Notes under the pieces: model-generated
What the model was told of the DNA's origin: nothing
The model's database searches: none
The model's input: the letters and a program-made list of their open reading frames with translations, nothing else
Source: Lingula anatina
Taxonomy: Eukaryota; Brachiopoda; Lingulata; Lingulida; Lingulidae
Reading direction: 5' to 3'
Assembly: GCF_001039355.2 (NCBI RefSeq)
Contig: NW_019774637.1
Span: forward strand, 392,927 to 456,926
DNA length: 64,000 nucleotides
Shown: in pieces, positions 11,001-22,800 of the stretch
How the letters are laid out: each line of letters opens with the position of its first letter
Position numbering within the stretch: position 1 is the stretch's first letter
Position numbers and translations under genes: made by a program

Positions 11001-14000
11001 ACAAAGTAGACTGTCATGATGAATGGTTGGCTAAACATTCAGATCAGTGCATTGTGCCTTTTCTTCTCCTAAAAATAGTTTTCACCAGAATCCATTACCC
11101 ATCAACCACCCCTTGGAATTTCAGCCCACAGTTAAATTCCAATAATATTAAATGAAAAGGTAACCATGGCAATGATCCTCCTCTCTCTGAAAAGTGATAA
11201 ACTGTGCAACATTATATTTTATATCCAACTTCAGAGTCTGTGGAAACGATTTCCAATCTTAATCTTATGTGCTCTCCAGAGGCAGATTGAGGCCGTTTTC
11301 TGGGTCTTCCGGAAGATGGTCAGATTTTCAAGTTTATATTGATGGGTATCTGATTTTTTCTGTTGAAAGACCATCAAAAATGGAGAATGGATCAACAAAG
11401 ATCATTTGGAAGACTGTCAGAAAATATCTCTGGATCCACATAGTCAGTTTTGACCAAGCCAATGACAAGATTTATAACAAGATTAAGATAAGTGTGTTCA
11501 CAATGAAACTATTGTGATAGGTAGTTCGAACTGACTCCACATGGCAATTGGCTGAATGCGATCAGATTTACAGATTAGCATGCCTCCTCCTGACTTTAAG
11601 TAGAATACAGAAACCTGGTGCTTACACAAGTAGGTTGGAAACAAGAAGAGGCATGTTCATCTGTTTGCATACAGCGAGAGTCCCCGTGGAGTTAGTTTGA
11701 ACTACCTAGTGCGATAGTTTTATTGTGATCACACCCACAGACATATAACCTTTTCTGTCTTATAATTACTTACCCTTTCGTTATGCCTGCAATGGTTGAA
11801 AGATGCAGTGAATACAAAGCACCTACAAGGGACCCCAGCCTTCTTTGCACAGTCCACGTACCTGCAACAAATAGACAATGAAAAGATTAAAAAAAAGAAA
11901 ACATGCATTGTGCATTTATATCCAAGCCTTGAATTCTTAAAATGCTTTCCCATTCGGTTTAAATGGTGGTTAAAAAATCAAGTTACTCGAGTGATACTTG
12001 TGCTATGTCTAGAACCATCTCAATGTTGCAGGGCCAATTAAGTGGTTTTTGACCACACCCAATTGTGCAAAGAACTTCAGATTCACAAATTTCTGGGAAA
12101 TACAAAAGAGGTTTGTATGGTGATTACTAGGTCTTTCCAATAGGGGAAAATTGTGAATTTTTCAGATGCTGTATTTTTAGGATATAATTTCTCAAAATTA
12201 AAACATTCCTATTGAGTAGTAGCAACAAAATAAAAAGCAGGCTACTCTATAGTTCTATATTCCATGCAGTAAAAGCACCACAAATGCTATTATATAGAAA
12301 TGTAATTTTGTGATTATAAAAAATACATATCTGAAAGTTAAAAAAAAATTGCCAATTAAAAAGATCGAGCAGGCCCATAGCCAGGGGGGGGGGGGGGGGT
12401 TCGGGGGGTTCGAAAGAACCGCCCCTTTTGCTGGGANGCCATGTACCCAAGTACTCTACAAGCCCTGGACATACTACCCTTTTAAAGCTGTAATTGAAGT
12501 GATTCAAAACAATGCACTTAGATCAAATGGCAAGTGGCATTCTTGTACTCAGCTTAATGGGGATGTCAGAAACACCCTTGTCACTCAATTTCATTAGTTT
12601 TCTTTGTAGGAGACAAGAGACAGATATGTGTCCATACACCAGATGTGCCTCTTTTCCAATTCGAGTCAAACGCCTTTCATTATGGCAAATTACCCAACAA
12701 ATTGTTCGACACTAACCAGTGAAACAATGACAAATGGCTGGCCTAAAAAAAACATCCAACCTTGGAAAGAAAAAAGCAATGGACTGTAACACTGAGCTGA
12801 CCTTCACATATCTTTTTACCAAAAAAGTAACAAATCCAAATGCACACCATTACTGAATTCTCCAGCCCAAACCAGAATGGAAAATATTTGCTGGCAGCTG
12901 ATTTAGATGAAGAAAAATGAATCTGAACCACAAATGAATTCCCTTATAATTTTGCCTTTTTCAAAACATTTATTCAAGCTGTACTACAGTTTGAGAAGTG
13001 ATACAAAATAAAATGATAAAACCATTTCTGATAAGCGCTAATATCTGACAGAGACACTGTTTTCCATGTTATACAACACAGTCACCTGTCACAAATGGAT
13101 TCAATGATCTATGACTTAGGGTGCATTCATAATGAAGCTATCGTACCAGGTAGGGCTTACTAAATCCACAGGGACTCTTGCTGAATGCAATCAGATTAAC
13201 ACACCACCTCATTTCCAATGTACTTGTATAATCTCCAGCTTTTCTGTATTCCACTCAACAACAACAGGAGGAGTGTTAATCTGATTGCTTTCAGCAGGAG
13301 TCCCCACGGAATTAGTTTGAATTACCTAGTTCAATAGTTTTATTGTGAACACACCCTGAGTGTCCATACTGTGACAGCTGAGATCATCTCACAGCCAATG
13401 AAAAGACATGACCAGCCTGACAACAACAGACAAATGCAGGCATTTTATTCCAAATATAAAAAAATATTAAGAAAAATTCCAATACTGAACTTCAGTGACA
13501 TTGATTGTGATGCACCTGATAAGTGATAAACATCTCAATTCTCTTCCACTGTCAGAAATCACTGATACCATGGGTCACATAAAATGCAATAAATCATGAC
13601 AAACTCTTGGCAAGTCATCACAACAAGTGACTGCACTTCAGATAAATATTTCTCATTTCAAAAACAAAGTAGACTGTCATGATGAATGGTTGGCTAAACA
13701 TTCAGATCAGTGCATTGTGCCTTTTCTTCTTGTAAAAATAGTTTTAATCAGAACCCATTACCCATCAACCACCCCTTGGAATTTCAGCCCACAGTTAAAT
13801 TCCAATAATATTAAATGAAAAGGTAACCATGGCAATGATCCTCCTCTCTCTGAAAAGTGATAAACTGTGCAACATTATATTTTATATCCAACTTGAGAGT
13901 CTGTGGAAATGATTTCCATTCTTCTTATGTGCTCTCCAGAGGCGGATTGAGGCCATTTTCTGGGTCTTCCGGAAGATGGTCAGATTTTCAAGTTTACATT

Positions 14001-17000
14001 GATGGGTATCTGATTTTTTCTGTCGGAAGACGGTCAGAAATGGAGAATGGATCAACAAAGATCATTTGCAAGACTGTCAGAAAATATCTCTGGATCCACC
14101 CCTGCTTTTCCTCTCTCATTTTCAGGTTTCACATAGTCAGTTTTGACCAGGCCAGCAACAAGATTAATACAAGATTAAAATATGGTGTGTTCACAATGTA
14201 ACTATCGTGATAGGTAGTTCGACCTAACTCCACAGGGACATTGGCTAAATGCAATCAGATTTACAGATTAGCATGCCTCCCCCTGACTTTAAGTAGAATA
14301 CAGAAATCTGGTGATCACACAAGTAGGTTGGAAACAAGAGGAGGCATGACTGAATCTGTTTGCATTCAGCGAGAGTCCCCATGGAGTTAGTTTGAACTAC
14401 CTAGTGCGATAGGCCGATAGTTTTATTGTGATCACACCCACAGACATATAACCTTTTCTATCTTATAATTACTTACCCTTTCGTTATGCCTGCAATGGTT
14501 GAAAGATGCAGTGAATACAAAGCACCTACAAGGGACCCCAGCCTTCTTTGCACAGTCCACGTACCTGCAACAAATAGACAATGAAAATACTGTTGACTGA
14601 TCAAGATGAACAAATTAAGATACCGTACTAACTGCATTTGTCAAAGCAAAACTCACTAAACTGAATGACTCAAAAAAACCTCTTACATTTTCAAAAAGAT
14701 AAAAAAAAAAAAAACACCAAACATGCATTGTGCATTTATATCCATACCAAGCCTTGAATTCTTAAAATGCTTTCCCATTTGGTTTAAATGGTGGTTAAAA
14801 AATCAAGTTACTCGAGTGACACTTGTGCAATGTTTAGAACCATCTCAATGTTGCAGGGCCAATTAAGTAGTTTTTGACCACACCCAACTGTGCAAATGAC
14901 TTCAGATGTTTAGATTCACAAATTTCTGGGAAATACAAAAGAGGTTTGTATGGTGATTACTAGGTCTTTCCAATAGGGGAAAATTGTGAATTTTTAAGAT
15001 GCTGTATTTTTAGGACATAATTTCTCAAAATTAAAACATTCCTATTGAGTAGTAGCAACAAAATAAAAAGCAGGCTACTCTATAGTTCTATATTCCATGC
15101 AGTAAAAGCACCACAAATGCTATTATATAGAAATGTAATTTTGTGATTATAAAAAATACATATCTGAAAGTTAAAAAAATTTTGCCAATTAAAAAGATCG
15201 AGCAGGCCTGTAGCCAGGGGGGGGGTTCAAAAGAACCGCCCCTTTTGCTGGGAAAAAGTCCACTCTGGGTAAAATTTGATCTAGGTACATGAAGTTTTTA
15301 AGGGAAAAGTTCCACTTTTTTAGAAAAAGAACCCCCCTTTTGAAATTGCTGGCTACGGGCCTGTCGAGTCATTACCGTAATGTCTGAAACTCAGGGTGTT
15401 AAAAAGGTCCCTGAGCAATTAAGTCGTCTGGTGACATCATTCACACTACTCGATATGTGTATTTCCAGTCTACTAGTTAAATATAAAAAAGTGTTAGCTC
15501 TGAAACCAAAAGCAATGACCTGAACAAGGTACTACAGATGACAGGCCATTCTTTCAAGCCAGTCTGATGCCTAATTTAAAACAAATTATTCCTTATCTCG
15601 GCTAGCCTGATCAATGTTCTTGGTAACAATTTCCGACAATTACCATATGCAGGTCAAGTAACCCTTACAGGTTGAATACCCTGAAGTGTAACGTGCCCTG
15701 GCATGTACACTCACCTCGTGCCTCCGAGCACGCAAAATCATATAACCTTTTAAGATGCTAGCTAGCTCTGACACTAATATACAGGGATGTGGGAAAGTCA
15801 AGCATTAATAAAACTTATGTTATCCCTGTCTACTGACGGATTATGCATAGGCCATAGGCACTGTGTAATAGATTTTGAACAAACTGATCCCTTGAAGCCA
15901 AAAAAATAAAGAATTCAAGAACATGTTCTGTCATTTTCATCCCAGACGCCAAACATGAAAAATCAAGTAACTCCCTCTGAGATGAAAAGAAAATGAGTCA
16001 ATGTAAAACATAACGCCTAACTTCAGGTGCATCCTCATGTCAAAATGAATTCTAATTAATACATAAATCAATGAACTAAAAGAGTTAAGGAATTTAGTAA
16101 GTCAATGCATAGACTTCATATACCTGGGTGAGAAAAAATGGAAAAATGAATGAAAGCACACATTAGTCTTGTATTCAGTATGATTTTAAAGGGGGGGAGG
16201 TTACTTTTTTTTAAGAGGACCTTTTTACTCCTTGGTCGACCACACATAAGAAATAGCACAGAACCTAGATGAAATTTTGATTCAGAGGAGGCCTTTTCTG
16301 TCCAAAGGTGATGTTCTTTTTATTCTCCCCCCTCCTTTTCCAATTCACCCTGTCTGTGTGCCAGCATATAAATGACTAAAAAAAAAAAAAAAGGTCTTAA
16401 AACATGAGACAGCTAGTGCATCATTTAAGCAGGGGCAGATCCAGAGATATTTTCTGACAGGGTTCTAAATTATCTTTATTGATCCATCCTCCATTTTTTG
16501 ACCGTCTTCCGACAAAAAAATCAGATACCAGACAATTTAAACTTGAAATTCTGACCATCTTCCAGAAGGCCCAGAAGACGGCCTAAATCCGCCCCTGCTA
16601 ACTCTGACACACTTCAAGCACAAAACTTTTTTTAACAGCTCGGCTTTAGCCGCTAAATCTGAGAGATGGACTGGTAATGCCAACCTGACAGACTGGCATG
16701 TATTTGAAAGATTGCATGATTTACACGGGAGACTTTAAAAAATTTTTTGGCAGATTCTGGAACGATACTCGCAGCTTTACAATTTCTATTTCAATTGAAG
16801 ATTGATAGATAATACTTCCTAGGCTAACTCCAACATGTCGAACACCTCAGATCATTTATTTTAATGAAAGGAAATATAAAATCATTTTTTGCCAATAAAT
16901 GACTATGATACTTTGCAAATTTCAATTACAATTAAAATTACTATAATACTCTTTTGACCCAAAATTAAATTTAACAAGTAAAATATCTGGTTGAGAAAAT

Positions 17001-19793
17001 CTCTGCTATTGTGAGCCCAGAATAACTAGTATACAGCTTAGTTCACAACTCTTAAAGTTTAGTCACGTAAAAAAAGCCTTTGATCATAAGTAGGATTTAT
17101 TGAAATGGTATTTTATTGACAAAATGTGCATTTTTTATTTGCAAACTTTGTTCATTCAGCTTAAAAAAACGCAAGGTAATATGACTGATGAAATTTATAC
17201 TGAAACCCATTTAAAGAACATTCATACTGTGGTTGAGATTTTTGTTAACGTAATGTTATACTTTTAGATAAGAGTACAACATTCTTGCACAGAATTCTAA
17301 ATCAGATGTAGTGTTTGAAGTTGTGATCATTTCCCAGACTTCCTACCTCCCCCATTTAAGAACTTTTTTTAACAAACTGAAAAAAATTAAAGAATGTACA
17401 TCTTACAAAAGCTTTTTTATAAATCATACAAGAAGTGTTCTTCAAAGCAGAAAATAAGGCTTCGTTCACATGCAATGTCTATTTTCTAAATTCTATTTTC
17501 TATTCGCGCTATCTTATGATCACGGTCTGTGTCCTGAATATCCCGTGGCGTAATTACTGGCAGCGCGAGCCAGTTACTTATAGTAACTTATAGTAACTGG
17601 CTCGTGCTGCCAGTAATTACGCCGCGGGATATTCAGGACACAGACTGTGATCATAAGACATACCGCGAATAGAAAATAGAATTTAGAAAATAGACATTGC
17701 ATGTGAATGAAGCCTAAATCATTTAACATTTTTTCTAAAAATCATACAAGACAGGTTCAATAAAGTAGGAAAAAATCAACTACGTAAGAGGTCTGGTCCC
17801 AATTACCTTGTTTTTACTATACACTACTGGGCCTTCTCCAACATTGCTTTGTTTAAAGGTACATCATGGTATACCATATGCATATGCTTTGAATATTTCC
17901 AAAAGTAACTTTTTTGGTCTTTATATCGTGAGAGTGTGGTCTAAATTAATAATGATTTATTTTCAACTACATTATTTAATTAGAAATGGTACAAAACGAG
18001 ATCTTTGTACAGAAACCAGATGGGCAATGATTCACGAGTATAAAAAAATTGCCTTTGTCGTACAGAAAATGAGATTTGGTGTGAAAATCACTTATAGAAC
18101 ACCTTGGAGTAAATGTGTTAAATGCTACATCAGATTATTGTGGAGAAATAGGTCAAGTGTAGGTGGGGTTCTATCAGTTGTTCAAAACTAATGCTTGCTA
18201 GTAAATCAGAATTAAATGATAATTCATGTAAATGTCCCAGTTCATACCAGTCTAAACTTAAACTGTTTCAGTTCTGAATATGGTTACCACAGATAAATAG
18301 GTAGGTAGACAGACTGACAGGCAGACTGACAGACAGACAGATGGACAGATTCACAAAAAAAGACAGATAAATGAATACAAGATTAACCAGTGATTTTTTA
18401 GCCTTATTCTGCCTACTAAACACGAGAACCAATACATCACATTTTTAAAGTTTTTAATATGCTTAAAAGTATTCACAACTTTGGAAGGTAATCTAAAAAC
18501 ATGTGTTAATGGTGTAAAGCATGTTCTAAATTACCACATATCTACCCAGCATATCATACATCTAGCAGCCATATCTGTAACAAAAATGTACTTTAACTTC
18601 AAACTGATGTAGACAGTGTCTGACCTCTTACGTGTTTCCTTGTCTGGGTTTGTGTTGTCCACTGCTACGCTCTTTCCTTCCTTCAGTGACTTCTCACAAA
18701 CCTGCACACATTTCTGCCACGTGCCCAGGGTGTCCTAAAAATTCAGTAAAAAATGGCTGAAAACATGTTAATTTGTAAAATTACTTTTTTATTACACTGA
18801 AACAGAACAATGGGTTTAACGCAGGTCTGTTACGTCGCTATGCTTCATAGTAGAAGGAAACTCCCATATCAGACACACCTGTTGCAGCTGGAAACTAAAT
18901 CCTATTCAAAAGAAGATGAAGTTGCTCTCATGAATTCTTTTCTTTTTTTTTAATATAATACTTAAGTAACAGTTAAGATTCTTTCAATCTCTCTAAAAAA
19001 TAAAGAGAAAAAAGTATTTAAAGGCCTTTTCATGTTATTTGTTAAGATATGATAGCAATTTAGTTTTTCAAATCATTTTTAATATCAATATTTCCATTAA
19101 TATTACATGGCTACAGGAGTAAAAGTGACCTCCTGATGTTGACAAAAAATATTTTTCACACGTGTGTGTCATCACATGCCTAGGTGAATATAACATGGAC
19201 GCATGTGTGATATCCACTGACTCTTGCTCCGACATCTGCTTTACTTGAATCCTTTGCCAATGCCGCAATTCATTTTTCAGTGATCTGGAAGTAGCTTACC
19301 ATCCCCATAGTGAGCCAGTGTTTAGCTCTGTTCACACAGCAATAAGTAGTGCGAACCGGTCAAAGACCAATGCATGATCCGTGCAATAAATACTCTACGT
19401 ATATTCAGTTAGCACTGCTTCAGGCAAACACCACTGCATGAGGTAATTCAATCAACATTTAAATGATCATGAATTTGGTGAGAGCAATTTTGGGATCACT
19501 GGATCACACATGTTATTAACAGTGGACAGGTTCTAGACAGGTCCTTTCTTTGAATCTTTCATGTGTAAAAATGTTTGATACATGTACCCCCTGTACTTCC
19601 TCTTGAGAGAAAGCACCTTTTTACCTGTTGTGTAAAACTAGCTGTACTCCTGTACTCAGTGTAAACTTTTAAAGTAGACCGTCAGGCTTAGGGCTGTTAA
19701 CTTTGAGGGGGAGCAAAATCAAATACTTTGTGGTTTTTAAACAATTTGTATATTCACAAGTGCAGACCTACCTATAAAAACATTTTATGGCTG

Positions 19794-19825
<32 letters not shown>

Positions 19826-22800
19826 TGATATTTGTAATCTATTTAACTGTGAGTATTTGCTGCCTTGTTCAATTAAAAATTAAAAGGTATATAAAAAAGG
19901 TCTGAAATTTTATATTAATGAATAAAAAAAGGTGTCATATATCACATAAACAACTTTTGCATATTTTTCTATTTTTTACGTACTCTGTTTACATGGATAT
20001 AGTCTTCCGGCACCAGATACTGCTTCACAAATGTTGATTTTCCACCTGAAAAACAAATACCAAAATTTAACTTGTTTTGAATTTTAAAATTTTTAAAATC
20101 ATATTAATGAATTAAATCTCTTCAAAAAAATTAACTAAGATGCTAGTGTTCAATGTATGGATTAATTGTTCCAAGTGAAAGCTTAGACAGGATAACACTG
20201 GCAAGGAAGTTGTGATGTCTCATTCATGTATATACTAGAGAAGCTGCTCCATATACTATAATACTCAAAGACTGAGGTCTGATCTCTTACCAGAAATTTC
20301 TTTTGGGAAAAATAGAGTAAAATGAATCCATTTTTTTATTTCCTTTTAGTCAAACAAATTCTCAGCATTAGGCAATCTTAATATTTTAAACTTGCTTGAA
20401 TTTCAAAATGTGTTTTATTTTTTCACATATACACTTCATAAGTGATATGTCAAAATGTTGATTCTTAGAAAAGAAAGCGAGAATGAATACAAGCCTGAAC
20501 ATTTGGCCACTTACATGCTGGCACCCCAACCATACGTATCACCTAGAAAACAAACGTATAACAATACTACTGCAGTTTTTATTGTCACAATTACAAAAAA
20601 ATCACTGGGCTCGTCCGGGATTTGAACCCGGGACCTCTCGCACCCAAAGCGAGAATCATACCCCTAGACCAACGAGCCAGTTGATACTACGTGGACGAAA
20701 TTTTAGTCCAAGATCAAAGATACATAATAAAGCAAATATTCTAATGCACTGTATCTATTTCCGTATAATTTATCGTTTTACACTTTACTGAAGTACAATT
20801 TGCTGACATAGTCGGTCTTTGAAATGTCTATCAAGTATAAGAACGTGTATCTCACTTCTAGGGGAGAGTCAAAAGATAATTTTGACAAGCCATTAAAAAA
20901 AAACTTTCAAAGCATTAGAAGTAGTAGTATTAGTAGGCAAAGTATCTCAGAAAGTTACTCATATGATGTCCTTTCTGCATAAAATTATTTAAGATATGTC
21001 TGGTGAAACTGTCATCTTTTTTTGGAAATAATGTAAAAAGTCTCTCTGTGCTCCCCTCAAAAATTAGACCAAGCTATGCCACGTACTTCCTGCATTACCA
21101 CTACCTGAGGCAATCAGCTGATAGAAATCAATAAACAAACACGTGCTGAAGTCCCCAATGAACATTTAACTTGTAAAGGTATTACACAGACAAAAGTATT
21201 GTACTTTGTTGCTAATCACCAGCTTTATACATATTTTCATAGCTTTCCTCATATCCTCATTGAAGTAATAAGTTGAAAAGAGGACATGAGCTAGCTGCTC
21301 ATGCTGGGCCATTTAAAGGTCGTCCTCAAAAACCTGCGTATTTAAGAGCTCTGCTTTTTCTCCATATATTGTTTCAAATTACAGACCAAATATTAGGACA
21401 CCTCTCAGCAAAAAATTTGCAGAGGTTCATAAAGAATCTCTATCCAGCAAGGTAAAATATTCATGTTGTATTTGCACTTAATGCTTTTTTTATTCTGTAT
21501 ATTTATTTTAATTTAGAAAGGGGAGACGGGAGGGAGAGGGGTTACCATTAAAAAGTCAACAATGAATATGTGAATAGCAAAGCAAAATATAATGTACAAT
21601 TTGATCCAACAGTTTGATTGTATTGTTTTATTTTACAGTACAACATGCACACATGTACCTGCCTTGATGCCAAAAATAAATGTTAAAACCATAAATATGC
21701 CAATGACTGTCATGGTAGTATGATAAGATAATAAAGGATTAGGGGCTAAGGTCTGTAATTAAGGCTTACATATGAAAGGAAAAATGCTTTAAAAAATGTT
21801 TGCCCCATTTGTTGGTAAATTCAAATTTAAAAAATTATCTGAAGTAATTTTTAATCAATTAATCTGTCATTTACCTTTTCATGGCCTTTCTTGAAAAGAA
21901 CACCGTTTTATTCCCAAATTCTACGATTTACCAGATCAATCTTTACATTAAAAGCAAATGTGTCAAAAATACATATCTATCTCAAAACTTTTTTTTTTGT
22001 TTTTCTTATTAATGAGTAGGCAGGATTATTTATTTTCACAACACTTGTCAAGTTGGCTCGTTGGTCTAGGGGTATGATTCTCGCTTAGGGTGCGAGAGGT
22101 CCCGGGTTCAACTCCCGGAGGAGCCCTCCTCATTTTGCACTTTTTCCATTTTTTAGACTCAACACATTTCGTCACTCATTTCTCGTTATCGTATTTTTTC
22201 CTCTCTCTCAAAGACATAAGGCAAATGTGGAAACAACGGCTTTGCCTGCAGTGCATAGAAACAACATTTCAATGTTACTTTTTACTGTAAGGTTAAAAGC
22301 CATTTAAAAAGAATACATACAAAAGTATTTTTAACATCAAAAATCTTTGTGACCTTACCCCAGTGCATTGTGCACACAGGTAGATATTCATCAATGTCTC
22401 TTTTGCAACAAATTGATAGCATTTAGTCATGCAACCCCCCCCCCCCCCCACCNNNNNNNNNNNNNNNNNNNNNNNNNNNNNNNNNNNNNNNNNNNNNNNN
22501 NNNNNNNNNNNNNNNNNNNNNNNNNNNNNNNNNNNNNNNNNNNNNNNNNNNNNNNNNNNNNNNNNNNNNNNNNNNNNNNNNNNNNNNNNNNNNNNNNNNN
22601 NNNNNNNNNNNNNNNNNNNNNNNNNNNNNNNNNNCCCCCCCCCCCCCCCCCCCGACTCTGACAAACCAATTACCTCTAATGTCTATAACTGGTTTGTATT
22701 AATTAAATAATTATCTTAGACAGAAAGTTACTTTCCACCCTCCTTTAAACTTTCCTTTCTTTGGAAAAGAAAATTTAAAAAAAATCATGGAACCACAGAA

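Larger units (their letters stand above)
9775..15363. repeat. Direct repeat of about 2.7 kb, probably unmerged alleles
   Basis: Unit 1 is 9775-12436 and unit 2 is 12438-15249, near-identical with small indels; offset 2663 at the start, about 2830 at the end. Unit 2 has an extra segment of about 120 bases near 14586-14700 and keeps a MITE end deleted from unit 1. A single N at 12437 separates them: unit 1 stops inside a MITE that is complete in unit 2 (to 15363), and unit 2 begins mid-sequence. This is what two overlapping allelic contigs joined end to end would look like. Each unit holds one copy of PNKP exon 13. Confidence 0.88.
15364..18624. other. PNKP intron 12, proximal part
   Basis: No exon recognised. 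It includes a family B MITE (16430-16598) and a long palindrome (17457-17715). A 127-codon open frame at 17808-18191 shows no recognisable motif and is not called a gene. Confidence 0.55.

Noticed and set aside
17808-18191. 127-codon ORF in PNKP intron 12
   Set aside because: No recognisable domain, promoter or splice context; length is possible by chance in AT-rich DNA.
20280-20330. Possible exon ending FFPKEISG before a GTAAGA donor
   Set aside because: No P-loop sense and no suitable acceptor in phase; superseded by the exon at 21087-21117.
21640-21700. Alternative Walker A exon giving FGIKAG before GGKST on the minus strand
   Set aside because: It also fits GxxxxGKS, but its frame cannot be entered from exon 9 without a stop, and the 31-base exon at 21087-21117 fits both phases and the expected residue number.
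22293-22710. ORFs of X and poly-proline/glycine across the N gap
   Set aside because: Artefacts of translating Ns and homopolymeric C/G.
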